DNA of 42,119 nt from Candidatus Ruania gallistercoris (GCA_019116305.1 DXBY01000322.1:1-42119); one strand, 5' to 3'; shown: positions 16,837-24,942, numbered from the stretch's first letter. The notes: a model not told the origin generated them from the sequence alone. Program-made: numbers and translations.

Positions 16837-17619
16837 CTACGCCGACATCCCATCCAAGGCAGCCACAGCCTCTGGCAGCCAACCGGAGTCCCACCGGTGG
16901 GGACGGTAGGTGTCGTTCTCGTACACGTGCGGGATGCCGAGGCTCCTCATCAGCTCGTGCGCCGCGCTCAGGTGGTCGAAGGTCCAGTCGGGGGCGTTCT
17001 TCCCGAAGTTTCCGTAACCGAACAGGCCGATCCGCGGATCCGGACCGAGATCGCGACCCCGCGTGCGCAACAGGTGCGGGATCGCGAAGTCGCGGAAGTG
17101 CTCCGGGTTCGGCCAGAAGTAGGGCATCTCCCACTGGTCTGGCTGCTCCTTCATCACCGGTGAGTCGAACGCGGCCGCTGCCCGGAACATCTCGGGATAG
17201 CGCAGCAGCAGCTGCAGGGCCGCTGATCCGCCCTTGCTGTAGCCGATGAGCAACCGTGCCGCGCCCGGATAGAGCTGGTCGATGAAGCCGACGACGTCTT
17301 CGATGAAGTACAGCACCTGCTGGAACATCTGCTGATCGGGCAGGTCGGTCATCCACGGCCAGTCGGCGAACGTGGGTGCCACGGCGATCAGCCTGTGCTG
17401 GTTGTGCAGGTCGTGCTTGAGGACCTCATCGAGTCCGTCGCCGGACCGGTGACTGAGCTCGGGGCACGAGGGAAGCAGGAAGAGGACTCGTGGTGGGCCA
17501 GTGGTGTCCGCTTGATCGGGTTCGAGCACGCGGATCGTTGTCTCGACCATCTGCCGGTTCGAGGTCACGACGTACTGCGTGTAGTTGAGCCGCAACGGGG
17601 CGGAGTACTGCGCGGGCAC
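16837..17619 (-). CDS. Esterase, alpha/beta-hydrolase (esterase D-like)
   Basis: A 260-residue cytosolic hydrolase. The nucleophile elbow is IGYSKGGSAA with Ser128, preceded by the VLFLLPSCPE strand-loop and by the short helix region DVVGFIDQLYPGAARL typical of putative esterases (esterase D/feruloyl-esterase-like). A late His in TYRPHRWDSGW near residue 246 is the likely catalytic base. The GTG start at 17619 has AAGGA eight bases upstream; no signal peptide is seen. It is the last gene of operon B. In a regulon with a sulfatase and phosphoesterases it may remove acyl groups from the imported compound. The substrate is unproven. Confidence 0.82.
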   Translation of the reverse strand: MPAQYSAPLRLNYTQYVVTSNRQMVETTIRVLEPDQADTTGPPRVLFLLPSCPELSHRSGDGLDEVLKHDLHNQHRLIAVAPTFADWPWMTDLPDQQMFQQVLYFIEDVVGFIDQLYPGAARLLIGYSKGGSAALQLLLRYPEMFRAAAAFDSPVMKEQPDQWEMPYFWPNPEHFRDFAIPHLLRTRGRDLGPDPRIGLFGYGNFGKNAPDWTFDHLSAAHELMRSLGIPHVYENDTYRPHRWDSGWLPEAVAALDGMSA

Positions 17620-17640
17620 GGGGGCGTTCCTTCCCTGGGG

Positions 17641-17709
17641 TCAGACGGTTCCGGAGCCGAGCTGGCGCTGCACCATCCTCGACTGTCGCTGCACGTCCAG
17701 GATGGACAT
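17641..17709 (-). CDS. Possible 22-residue peptide in operon B
   Basis: A short frame starts at an ATG five bases after the stop of the 108-residue gene and ends 21 bases before the esterase start. AAGGG lies nine bases before the ATG. The peptide begins MSILDVQRQSRMVQRQLG and is basic and probably helical. Position, spacing and a usable ribosome binding site make translation possible, but so short a frame may arise by chance; no homologue is recognised. Confidence 0.3.
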   Translation of the reverse strand: MSILDVQRQSRMVQRQLGSGTV

Positions 17710-17714
17710 CGCCG

Positions 17715-18041
17715 TCAGCCCTTGAGGTTGAGGTGGATGAGGACTCGAGCCCGATGTTCCGGACTCGCACCCCGGACCCGCAACCGCACCCAGGTCCCGA
17801 AGGTGGTCAGGGCGTTCTCGGTGATGGTCTCCTCGGGGCTGAGAGTACTGCGCTGCCCCCGCTCGATCCAGGTGATGCCGTCCGGGGAGATCTCGGTGGC
17901 GACCGTGAGCTCGGGATGCTCTCCCTCCACCTGGGTGAAGAACACTGCCTCGCTGGCCCAGCCGGCCTCGTAGGCGTCCGTGGCGTAGTCGTCATCAATC
18001 CAGATCCGGCGCGCTAGCACGGACGTGTTGGTGGTCTGCAT
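17715..18041 (-). CDS. Unrecognised 108-residue protein of operon B
   Basis: The reading frame is open further upstream, but that part is a shadow of the 309-residue gene. The ATG at 18041 (MQTTNTSVLARRIWIDDDYA) gives a 108-residue protein with GAAGGG upstream. It has no signal peptide or membrane segment. Alternating hydrophobic and polar stretches (ELTVATEISPDGITWIE, TTFGTWVRLRVRGAS, RARVLIHLNLKG) suggest an all-beta sandwich. I do not recognise a family with confidence. It follows the 309-residue gene after 17 bases and is probably co-translated; it may bind a carbohydrate or form a small subunit with its neighbour, but that is a guess. Confidence 0.7.
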   Translation of the reverse strand: MQTTNTSVLARRIWIDDDYATDAYEAGWASEAVFFTQVEGEHPELTVATEISPDGITWIERGQRSTLSPEETITENALTTFGTWVRLRVRGASPEHRARVLIHLNLKG

Positions 18042-18058
18042 AGAAGGTTCCCTTCGCG

Positions 18059-18988
18059 TCACTCGGTGGAGTAGACAACCGAGTCCAGGAACAGGTGCAC
18101 TGGGCGGTCGGTGTCGGTCTCGACGTAGAAGATCGGGTTGATGAGGTTGTCGATGGAGCGGTATCGGTCGGCCAGCGTGGGCTGGATGCCCCGCATGTCG
18201 AAGGTCTGGTCCATGCTCTGCAGCTCGATGTACTCGCGCTTGCGCACGTCCACGAGCAGGCGGAGGTAGAGCCAGTTGATCTTGTCCGGGCTCTCGTTGT
18301 AGAGCAGGTCCTGCTCGCCGCCGGGCAGCCACTGGTAGCCGTCGGTGGAACCGTCCTCGTACCGCCGCCCGTACCAGAGGTTGTCGATGCCCGGTGCGCA
18401 CCACCCGTCTTCCACGCCGAAGTTCCAGTCGGCGTGGGTGATGCCCTCGCGGGCCTTCCAGTACTGCCACCGCTTGACGAGCTGGCCATCGAGGGAGTTC
18501 ACGTAGCGCACGCCCGGCATGTACCGGTGCGCGCCGTCCTGGATGTCGAAGTAGAACCCGAAGGCGCGGATGTCCGCCTCGCCGATCCCCTCGCGATCCT
18601 GGGCCGGGGTGTAGGAGTACCACGTCTCCATCTGGATCTTGTCCGGATCACCGAACCGGGAGAGCCGTTTGACCGCTACCCCCATGCTGCCGTCTGCGGG
18701 CGGCTCGGTGTGCGGGGCAGCCGCGGCCCGGGTGGTCAGCTTGAGCGAGTACGTGCCCTCCATCGACCCATGGGACGCGGCGAAACGCATCGGGGCCGAG
18801 CTGAGCATGCACGGGGCCCAGCTGGTGAGATCGACGGCGCTGTTGAAGGACTCGTAGTTGTCGTAGACGAAGTTCGGGGTCAGGTCCATCCACCCGTTGA
18901 AGCCGGTGTCGAAGTCATCGAACGTCATGACCCGATCCAGCGGGTTGTACCTTGCCAGCTGCCTGTCGTAGGCGATGTGTCGTTGCAT
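18059..18988 (-). CDS. Unrecognised 309-residue beta-rich protein of operon B
   Basis: A 309-residue protein with no signal peptide, no membrane helix and no motif I can tie to an enzyme. It is rich in aromatic and acidic residues (FDDFDTGFNGWMDLTPNFVY, TWYSYTPAQDREGIGEADIR, FGVEDGWCAPGIDNLWYGRR) with beta-strand periodicity, resembling a jelly-roll carbohydrate-binding or lyase-like fold. I have a weak memory of a DUF6772-type family with similar length, but cannot confirm it. It lies eight bases after the LacI gene and 17 before the 108-residue gene. With no sugar-cleaving enzyme recognised in the locus, this protein is the best candidate for a missing catalytic step, which is inference only. 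Confidence 0.75.
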   Translation of the reverse strand: MQRHIAYDRQLARYNPLDRVMTFDDFDTGFNGWMDLTPNFVYDNYESFNSAVDLTSWAPCMLSSAPMRFAASHGSMEGTYSLKLTTRAAAAPHTEPPADGSMGVAVKRLSRFGDPDKIQMETWYSYTPAQDREGIGEADIRAFGFYFDIQDGAHRYMPGVRYVNSLDGQLVKRWQYWKAREGITHADWNFGVEDGWCAPGIDNLWYGRRYEDGSTDGYQWLPGGEQDLLYNESPDKINWLYLRLLVDVRKREYIELQSMDQTFDMRGIQPTLADRYRSIDNLINPIFYVETDTDRPVHLFLDSVVYSTE

Positions 18989-18996
18989 GCCCTTCC

Positions 18997-20049
18997 TCAG
19001 TTGCTCTCGATGTGCGCTGCGGGTGCAGCCACGGACTCACGTGGGCGGATCTGCGGTGCCGCCCCCACCGTTTCGGAATCCTGGACGTCTTCACCGTCGA
19101 TATAGGCGATGAGGGTGCGCACCGCGCACCGCCCCAGCTCCCGAAGTGGCAACGCCACCGTGGTGAGCCGGGGTGTGGTGAACTCCACCGCCCAGCTGTC
19201 CTGGACGGCCACCACGGACAGGTTCTGCGGCACCTGGCGGCCAGACGCCTGGGCAGCGGCCATCGCGCCGGTACCGATGAGTACGTTGGCGGTCACGACC
19301 CCGGTAGTTCCTGGTGCCGACCGGAGCAGGTTCTCCATCGAGGCGAAGCCGCTCGGCGCGCTCCAGTCGCCATAGAAGGTCTCCATGGTCCCGCCGACCT
19401 CAGCAACCGCGGCGGCCGCCCCCTCGAGCCGGGCGGAGTTGGTGTAGGTCCCGGCGGGTCCACCGATGAAACCGATCTGACGATGCCCTGCCTCGATCAG
19501 GCACTCGGCTGCGATCCGGCCGGCGCTGCGCTCATCGACCTGTACCCCGGGAGAGAGGCTACGGCCGGGGGTGTTGAAGACCACGGTGGGCAGGGTCCCG
19601 GCGATCTCGTCGATGGCTGCCCCCAGATCGGCGTGGCCGTCCTGCATGATGAGGCCGTCGATGCGGGCCCCGCCCAGGTACAGCCGCCTGCTGGACTCGT
19701 GGAAGGCGATCTCGTCGGCGTCGGTGAGCAGCAGCAGGTAGTCGTGGGAGGTCGCCTGTTCTCGAGCGCCCTCGAGCAGGTCGACGACGATGGTGCTCGC
19801 CAGGTCGTGCACGGCCAGGCCGATCACGTTGGTGCGTTGCTGGCGCAGTGCCCGCGCCGAGGCGGATGGCACATAGTGCAGCCGCTCCGCCGCGGCCTCC
19901 ACCCGCTGCCTGGTCTCGTCGCGCACGCTGACCGTCGGATCGTGGTTGAGCACACGAGAGGCCAGGCCGATGGAGACCTGAGCGGCCTTGGCCACGCTGG
20001 CCAGCTTCGGCGCCCGTGCCTTGGTCAAGGTCGAGGCGGGTCGCTTCAT
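18997..20049 (-). CDS. LacI-family transcriptional repressor of the two-operon regulon
   Basis: A 350-residue LacI/GalR regulator. The DNA-binding part spans about residues 14-70 (LASVAKAAQVSIGLASRVLN, hinge region ERLHYVPSASARALRQQRT), followed by the periplasmic-binding-protein-like effector domain (NVIGLAVHDLASTIVVDLLEG, RQIGFIGGPAGTYTNSARLEG, VVAVQDSWAVEFTTPRLTTV). In this group the effector is usually a mono- or disaccharide. It starts three bases after the phosphodiesterase stop. Two matching operator pairs, at 16628-16691 and 21452-21513, sit at both operon promoters. The simplest model is that it represses operon A, operon B and itself until an imported substrate-derived sugar is bound. 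Confidence 0.92.
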   Translation of the reverse strand: MKRPASTLTKARAPKLASVAKAAQVSIGLASRVLNHDPTVSVRDETRQRVEAAAERLHYVPSASARALRQQRTNVIGLAVHDLASTIVVDLLEGAREQATSHDYLLLLTDADEIAFHESSRRLYLGGARIDGLIMQDGHADLGAAIDEIAGTLPTVVFNTPGRSLSPGVQVDERSAGRIAAECLIEAGHRQIGFIGGPAGTYTNSARLEGAAAAVAEVGGTMETFYGDWSAPSGFASMENLLRSAPGTTGVVTANVLIGTGAMAAAQASGRQVPQNLSVVAVQDSWAVEFTTPRLTTVALPLRELGRCAVRTLIAYIDGEDVQDSETVGAAPQIRPRESVAAPAAHIESN

Positions 20050-20052
20050 GAA

Positions 20053-21360
20053 TCAGCCTCCTACCAACACATCTGCCATCGCCGGCTGCACCGCGTCGGG
20101 CAGACTGACACCGAGCACGGCAGCGAACGTCGGCGCCTCGGCGAGCATGCTCCGCCGGCCCAGGTCCAGGCCCGCCTGGAACGCTGGACCGGTCGCGATG
20201 AACAGGGGCTGCCCACCCTGATTGGGCATGTGCCCGTGCGAACCTCGGCCGCGAGGAAAGTCCTCGTCGCCGTCGGCCAGCACCGGCGGCCGGGTCCAGG
20301 ACGCACCGACGGACACGCCAGGATCGGACTCGACCACCCACTCGAACGGCCCGTCCAGACCGAAGGCTTCACGAGTCTCACCCGAGGTCCAGATCCGTCG
20401 GATGCGGTACTGCGGGTCAGCCGCGATCTCGGCCAACAGTTCCTCGACCTGGCCGCGCCGCTCGGCGGTGATGTCGGGGTTGAGGAAGAGCTGCCCGGAC
20501 AAGCCGGCACCGAGGCAGAACACGTCATAGCTGGCGACCGTGCCGTCGCCCGCGATACGGAGGAAACCACGGTCCACGAACACGGTGTTCAGGCTGGTGT
20601 GCTGGACCAGGTCGATGTGGCCGTGATCGGAGACGATGGCGATGTTGGTGGTCTCCAGCAACCCGCCGGCCTCGAGCACCTCGAGGTAGCGGCACAGGGT
20701 GGCATCCACTGCGCGGAGCGCTTGCTCCACATGCGGCCCATAGGTGCCGTGGGCGTGCCGGGCGAAGTCCAGCTCAACCAGGTGGGCAAGCATCAGGTCC
20801 GGGCGTTCGGCCCGAAGGATCTCGGTGGAGACCTCGCTGACGAACCGCACGTACCGTGGCTTCTGCTGGTCGCGGATGAGATCCAGGTTCGGGAGGATGT
20901 ACCGCTCCAGCGTGGCCGCGTTCGTGGTCTGGCGGTACTGGTCCTCGAGCCCGGTGAACAGCCAAGGGCTGGCGATCTCGGGGATGAGCCAGTCAACGTT
21001 CGGCTCGTTGGCGGTGACGGGCCACTGAACGGAGGCGGTGCTTAGGCCCGCTTGCTTCGCGGCAGAGAAGATGGTCGGCACCTGCAACAGTCGCGAGTCC
21101 CAGAACCACTCGGGGCGCATCCCACGCTGCGGCTGAAACTGCTCGTTGTTGTACACCCCGTTGATCGCCGGCGGGCAGCCGGTGATCTGGGCGGCGTGAC
21201 TGGGGTAGGTGTTGGTGGGAAAGACCCCCTCGATCTCCGCCACCGAGGCCCGCTCGAGGATCCGGGCGAATCCTGGCAGGGTGCGCGCGAAGGGCAGGTC
21301 GTCGATCTGCATCGCGTCCACGGAAATGACCAGGAGCCTGGCTCGTGACTGTTCAGGCAT
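20053..21360 (-). CDS. NPP-type phosphodiesterase (alkaline phosphatase superfamily), cytosolic
   Basis: A 435-residue type I phosphodiesterase/nucleotide pyrophosphatase-like enzyme. Metal and nucleophile positions follow the family: Asp15 in VISVDAMQ, the nucleophile block PTNTYPSHAAQITG with Thr51, ELDFARHAHG with the second metal Asp/His, VSDHGHIDL, and the late His in GSHGHMPNQGG. No signal peptide is present, so it acts in the cytosol, unlike most wall-associated members. It is the first gene of operon B and lies directly downstream of the dual-operator promoter. Members cleave nucleotide, phospholipid or sugar phosphodiesters and some act on phosphonates or sulfates. Here a glycan phosphodiester is a plausible but unproven target. 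Confidence 0.88.
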   Translation of the reverse strand: MPEQSRARLLVISVDAMQIDDLPFARTLPGFARILERASVAEIEGVFPTNTYPSHAAQITGCPPAINGVYNNEQFQPQRGMRPEWFWDSRLLQVPTIFSAAKQAGLSTASVQWPVTANEPNVDWLIPEIASPWLFTGLEDQYRQTTNAATLERYILPNLDLIRDQQKPRYVRFVSEVSTEILRAERPDLMLAHLVELDFARHAHGTYGPHVEQALRAVDATLCRYLEVLEAGGLLETTNIAIVSDHGHIDLVQHTSLNTVFVDRGFLRIAGDGTVASYDVFCLGAGLSGQLFLNPDITAERRGQVEELLAEIAADPQYRIRRIWTSGETREAFGLDGPFEWVVESDPGVSVGASWTRPPVLADGDEDFPRGRGSHGHMPNQGGQPLFIATGPAFQAGLDLGRRSMLAEAPTFAAVLGVSLPDAVQPAMADVLVGG

Positions 21361-21451
21361 GCCTTCCTTCCTCGGCAGACGTCCGCCGATGGCAGCAGAA
21401 GCACCAGAGACGAGGTGCTGAGAGCCGCTACGCCGGCGAGATGCAGTGCTT

Positions 21452-21513
21452 GGTAGATCGGTTTACCGAGAGTATTCAGGCAGAGTCACGGCGGCAAGTA
21501 AAATCGGTTTACT
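21452..21513 (-). promoter_or_regulatory. Operon B promoter flanked by two LacI-type operators
   Basis: GGTAGATCGGTTTACC (21452-21467) and AGTAAAATCGGTTTACT (21497-21513) are near copies of the pair before operon A. The second shares CAAGTAAAATCGGTTTACT, 19 identical bases, with 16673-16691. Read leftward, TTGCCG and TACTCT with a 17-base spacer lie between them. The promoter faces the phosphodiesterase gene at 21360. The outer operator touches the stop codon of the glycosyltransferase gene at 21512. Confidence 0.75.
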
Positions 21514-22438
21514 AGGAAGTGGGACGGGAACTCTCGCGGCTGGAGGCGTCCCGCACCCAACCGCCCTCGCCTCGCCGCCAGGTACGCAGCGCACGGCGGC
21601 GCGCGAACAGCGTGAGCATGGTGTACCAGAGCGCATCGATGGCACTGCGCGGGCCCCGTACGGAACGCAGGAGCGCCCGCCCGCGCGACTGGGCATGGTC
21701 CTGACTGCCGAGCTCGAGGACACCGCGGCGACGACGAGCAAGTACGGCCACCAGAGCTGCGGCGCTGCGCGGTGTACGCACACGCACCGGCACGGTCGCC
21801 ACCACGCGCTTCTCGTGCGGTTCGAACTGTTCGTCGAACCAGGAGTCATCGGCGGTGACATCCTCGAACCGGCCGAACCGTCGATGCCCCTCCGCGTTGG
21901 TCGCGTATCCCCCTGCACCCCAGAGCCGGGTCGGTGGAGCGGGAATGCGGCTGCGGGCCCGGTAGTAGCCGCGCACCGGCCAGCTCGCACCCTCCGCGTC
22001 GTAGACGTGGCGCGCACGAGCGGCGAGCACACCCGGGCGGGCGAGTGCGTCGAACACCGCGAGCACACTGCGCGGGTCCGCCTCGATGTCCGCGTCGAGG
22101 TACAACCGCGGCCATGCCGTGGCCGTAGCGTCACCGAGATTCAGTGCTGCCGTCTTGGACGCCTGCTCCGTCTCGATCACCTGCACCCTCGGGCACCCGC
22201 GGGCGATCTCAGCGGTGCGGTCGGTGCAGCCGTTGCAGACCACGATCACCTCGACACCCTCGCCCGCGGTCAGGTCGGCGAGGGAACGTAAGGTCCGCTC
22301 GATCACGGCGGCCTCGTTGTGCGCGGGGATGATCACGGCGCCACGGGCCGACGCAGGAAGCGGCCCCATCGGGGGCGGGGGCACGCGCCGGAACTCGACG
22401 GACCCATCCGGCGGGTACTCAGCGGCATCCCGAACCAT
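21512..22438 (-). CDS. Glycosyltransferase family 2
   Basis: A 308-residue GT-A glycosyltransferase. The N-terminal nucleotide-sugar fold shows AVIIPAHNEAAVIERTLRSL, EVIVVCNGCTDRTAEIA and the DxD-type metal site LYLDADIEAD; ADDSWFDEQFEP carries the acceptor-side acidic block. A short hydrophobic stretch near the C-terminus (ALWYTMLTLFARRRALR) may attach it to the membrane. The ATG at 22438 overlaps the stop of the polymerase-like gene (TGATG), with AGGAGG just upstream; an adjacent GTG at 22441 is also in frame. It is the last gene of the leftward glycan arm and adds a sugar to a surface polysaccharide precursor. Donor and linkage are unknown. Confidence 0.88.
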   Translation of the reverse strand: MVRDAAEYPPDGSVEFRRVPPPPMGPLPASARGAVIIPAHNEAAVIERTLRSLADLTAGEGVEVIVVCNGCTDRTAEIARGCPRVQVIETEQASKTAALNLGDATATAWPRLYLDADIEADPRSVLAVFDALARPGVLAARARHVYDAEGASWPVRGYYRARSRIPAPPTRLWGAGGYATNAEGHRRFGRFEDVTADDSWFDEQFEPHEKRVVATVPVRVRTPRSAAALVAVLARRRRGVLELGSQDHAQSRGRALLRSVRGPRSAIDALWYTMLTLFARRRALRTWRRGEGGWVRDASSRESSRPTS

Positions 22439-24045
22439 CACCCCTCCTCAGCGGTCGATCCGGTCAAGTGCCCGGCTGATTCGGCTTGCCCACGCGGTTG
22501 CGAGGATCGCCTCGGCACCAGTGGTCCTCGGGACATCCCGGCGCGGATACGTGATCGGACGTTGGCCATCAGCGGGCTGGTGACGAATCGGTCTCCCGGC
22601 GCCGCGAGCTGGAGCGGGCTACGGACACTGATCCCCTCGATCCGATGCAGGGCGCCGATCGCTCCGAGGACGATGAACATCGTGGCGACGAAGGTCGAGA
22701 AGGAGAACGAGTCGAACGTCCCACTCGCCATGAAGCCGGCCGGCAGGGTCACGGCCAACGCCTGGCCCAGGTGTCGCGTCTCCTGGTCCCGCGCGCGGAG
22801 GCGGACCCTCCGCGCCAACAGGTAGGGCACGAAGAACAGCATGGTCAGGCCGAACAATCCCAGGACGCCACCGGCGAGCAGGGTCATGTACAGCTGGTTG
22901 TCCAGCAGGATGTACCGCTCCGGCGTGATCATCCCGGCACCACGCCCCAGCCAGGGCCGGAGCGACCACAGATCGATCACGTAGTCGGTGCGCGCGATCC
23001 GGTCCTGCACGCTCGGATCGTCATCGACGTTCAAGAAGAGGCCCTTGATCGTGCCGAGGACTCCACGGTTCACCACATGGAAGACCGCCGTCGCCATCAC
23101 CGCGATCACCACGGCGTTGTAGCGCTGCCGCCACGGCCACACCACGGCCAGCAACGACATCGTCATCACCACGGTCAGGATCGCGGACCGGGAGATCGAG
23201 AACGGGATACCGGAGGCGATCAGGCCGACCGCCACCCACCGCCACACCCGGGTACGGCCGCGCGGCGAGAAGAGGGCATAGTGCAGCGCGATCGGCAGCA
23301 CCAGCGCAAGCACGACGCCGAACTCGATGTAGTGGTTCGCCGTGCCGGGGACCCTGGGGAAGCTGCCTTCACCTCGGGCACTGACGCCGATCAGGGTTTC
23401 CGAGTTGAGGTGAAGGCCGGGGATTCGGATGTACTGGATGAGGTCGAACCCGGCGAACTGCAGCGCTCCCACCAATGCCATCGCGGCCGCCACCAGAACC
23501 AGCATGCGCAGCAGCACATCCACCTCGTGCCGATCCCGCAGGCCGTCCGAGGTCGCCAGCGCGACGCCCGCCATCGCCACGATGAAGATGAGCCACATGG
23601 TCGCGCTGCTGAGCTCATCGGGAGTGGGACCACGATCGACTCCGATGGCATAGCCGAACAGCTGCAGCATCACGAATCCCGCGAGCAGCACCCGGATCGG
23701 TGCCATACCCGCGGGCAGCTGGTGCGGGCGGATCGCACAGACGAACCACAGGAACGCGAGCATGACGCCGACCGCAACAGACGGGCGCCCGGCTGCACCC
23801 ATCCCACTGATCACCAGCCGGGAGGGAATCAGGAACTGCAGGGCGAGGAAGGCGATCAGCAGGGCGAGGACCGTCAGCTGTCGGCGGCGGAGCAGCAGCG
23901 GGATCCAGTAGACCCAGAGCTGATGGAGGATCGGTGGCACCCGCAGGAGTGCCGGCTTCCACTCGTCGATGGGGCCAGCACCGCTGGCGTGAGCGGGCTC
24001 CGCGGCCTGGTTGCGCCGTGCCATCGCGCCTTCAGCGCCGATCAT
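22438..24045 (-). CDS. O-antigen ligase/polymerase-like membrane protein (Wzy/WaaL type)
   Basis: A 535-residue protein with about 12 predicted membrane helices and a large outer loop between later helices (GEGSFPRVPGTANHYIEFGV to SISRSAILT). This is the layout of Wzy_C/O-antigen ligase proteins, which polymerise or attach lipid-linked glycan repeats outside the membrane. Motifs LGRGAGMITPERYILLDNQLY and the preceding SVQDRIARTDYVIDLW fit the catalytic loop of that family. The ATG at 24045 is used; an ATG at 24024 with GAAGG nearby is possible. It lies between the chain-length gene and the GT2, the normal company of a Wzx/Wzy pathway. Confidence 0.87.
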   Translation of the reverse strand: MIGAEGAMARRNQAAEPAHASGAGPIDEWKPALLRVPPILHQLWVYWIPLLLRRRQLTVLALLIAFLALQFLIPSRLVISGMGAAGRPSVAVGVMLAFLWFVCAIRPHQLPAGMAPIRVLLAGFVMLQLFGYAIGVDRGPTPDELSSATMWLIFIVAMAGVALATSDGLRDRHEVDVLLRMLVLVAAAMALVGALQFAGFDLIQYIRIPGLHLNSETLIGVSARGEGSFPRVPGTANHYIEFGVVLALVLPIALHYALFSPRGRTRVWRWVAVGLIASGIPFSISRSAILTVVMTMSLLAVVWPWRQRYNAVVIAVMATAVFHVVNRGVLGTIKGLFLNVDDDPSVQDRIARTDYVIDLWSLRPWLGRGAGMITPERYILLDNQLYMTLLAGGVLGLFGLTMLFFVPYLLARRVRLRARDQETRHLGQALAVTLPAGFMASGTFDSFSFSTFVATMFIVLGAIGALHRIEGISVRSPLQLAAPGDRFVTSPLMANVRSRIRAGMSRGPLVPRRSSQPRGQAESAGHLTGSTAEEG

Positions 24046-24084
24046 CAGAGTCGGTGTTGACCACCGGGCTGACGGCGATCACGT

Positions 24085-24867
24085 TCAGTCGCCGATCGTC
24101 GATGAGACCTTCGCGGACTCCCGCCGCCCATCATCAGCTGCAGGCGCTCCGGGATAGTCCGAGGTCCGCGGTTGTGCCTCATCCTCACCTGCGCCGTGCT
24201 CGGCGCCTTGATCGGGCTCCTCCGCGGCGGCCTCGTCCTCTACCGGCTTCGGAGCGGTGTCCAGATCCGCTCGCCGCCTGCGGCGGCGCTTCACGAGTCC
24301 GACGATGTCGTCGAACAGCACGGCGACCACGAGCGCGATGCTCGCGCCGAGGAGCCCGATGATCGCCTGCACCCGAAGCTTGCCCTCGTAGACCACATCG
24401 AGCACCGCGGGCGCAGCGAGGACATCGATGCCGATCTGGCTGGAGCTGGGGACCCCCGCCTCGTCCTGGCGCGTGCTCAGCTCGTTCCGGACCAGGTCGA
24501 GCAGAGCCGTACCGGTCGCGACGGCAGTCTCCGGATCGTCGGCCCGCACACTGAACCGGAGGATGTTGCTTCTCGATTCCGGGGTGACCGTGTACTCCGT
24601 GCTCAGCCCTTGCGCGGCGATCTGACTGAGGGACTCGGCGCTGCTAAGCACGATCCCGACGGCTTGGTTCGCTTCGTCGATCCCGCCGTAGGGATTGGGG
24701 ACTTCGCTGACTGTGGTGCCTGGGAGCAGCATCGCCGTGGCCTGAACCTCGTACTCGGGATGAATCCCTTCGCCCGCCACCCAGGCTCCCCATCCGGTCA
24801 CGGCAAGGAGAGGGATCAAGATGTACCAACGCCGTATCGCCGCAAGCGTGATCCGCCAGACGTCCAC
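24085..24867 (-). CDS. Polysaccharide chain-length determinant (Wzz/YveK-like)
   Basis: A 260-residue protein with one N-terminal helix (WYILIPLLAVTGWGAWVAG), an outer domain with the PNPYGG turn and strands typical of Wzz (TVTPESRSNILRFSVRADDP), and a second helix (AIIGLLGASIALVVAVLFDD). A basic KRRRRRR run and a disordered acidic C-terminal tail follow. No tyrosine-kinase domain is attached, as in YveK/CapA-type co-polymerases. The GTG at 24867 (VDVWRITLAAIRRW) is chosen because GAGAGG lies eight bases upstream and a good promoter (24914-24942) falls inside the longer frame that starts at 24984. It sets polymer length together with the polymerase gene next to it. Confidence 0.85.
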   Translation of the reverse strand: MDVWRITLAAIRRWYILIPLLAVTGWGAWVAGEGIHPEYEVQATAMLLPGTTVSEVPNPYGGIDEANQAVGIVLSSAESLSQIAAQGLSTEYTVTPESRSNILRFSVRADDPETAVATGTALLDLVRNELSTRQDEAGVPSSSQIGIDVLAAPAVLDVVYEGKLRVQAIIGLLGASIALVVAVLFDDIVGLVKRRRRRRADLDTAPKPVEDEAAAEEPDQGAEHGAGEDEAQPRTSDYPGAPAADDGRRESAKVSSTIGD

Positions 24868-24913
24868 CAGGGCCACCTCTCTTGTCGCCCGTTGCTGCCC
24901 TGCAACGGTGCCC

Positions 24914-24942
24914 ATCATACGGGCGAAGAATCCCCGTGTCCG
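24914..24942 (-). promoter_or_regulatory. Predicted promoter of the leftward glycan arm
   Basis: On the minus strand CGGACA and TATGAT are separated by exactly 17 bases, giving a leader of about 40 bases to the GTG at 24867. It lies in the divergent region between the chain-length gene and the pyruvyl transferase gene. It resembles a housekeeping sigma promoter; untested. Confidence 0.5.

Noticed and set aside
18952..21045. Plus-strand open frame of 697 residues opposite LacI and the phosphodiesterase
   Set aside because: Mirror of two clearly recognised genes; composition is Arg/Gly/Gln-rich with no family motif.
22645..24060. Plus-strand open frame of 471 residues opposite the polymerase-like gene
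   Set aside because: Low-complexity His/Arg/Gln/Asp product, a shadow of a membrane-protein gene.
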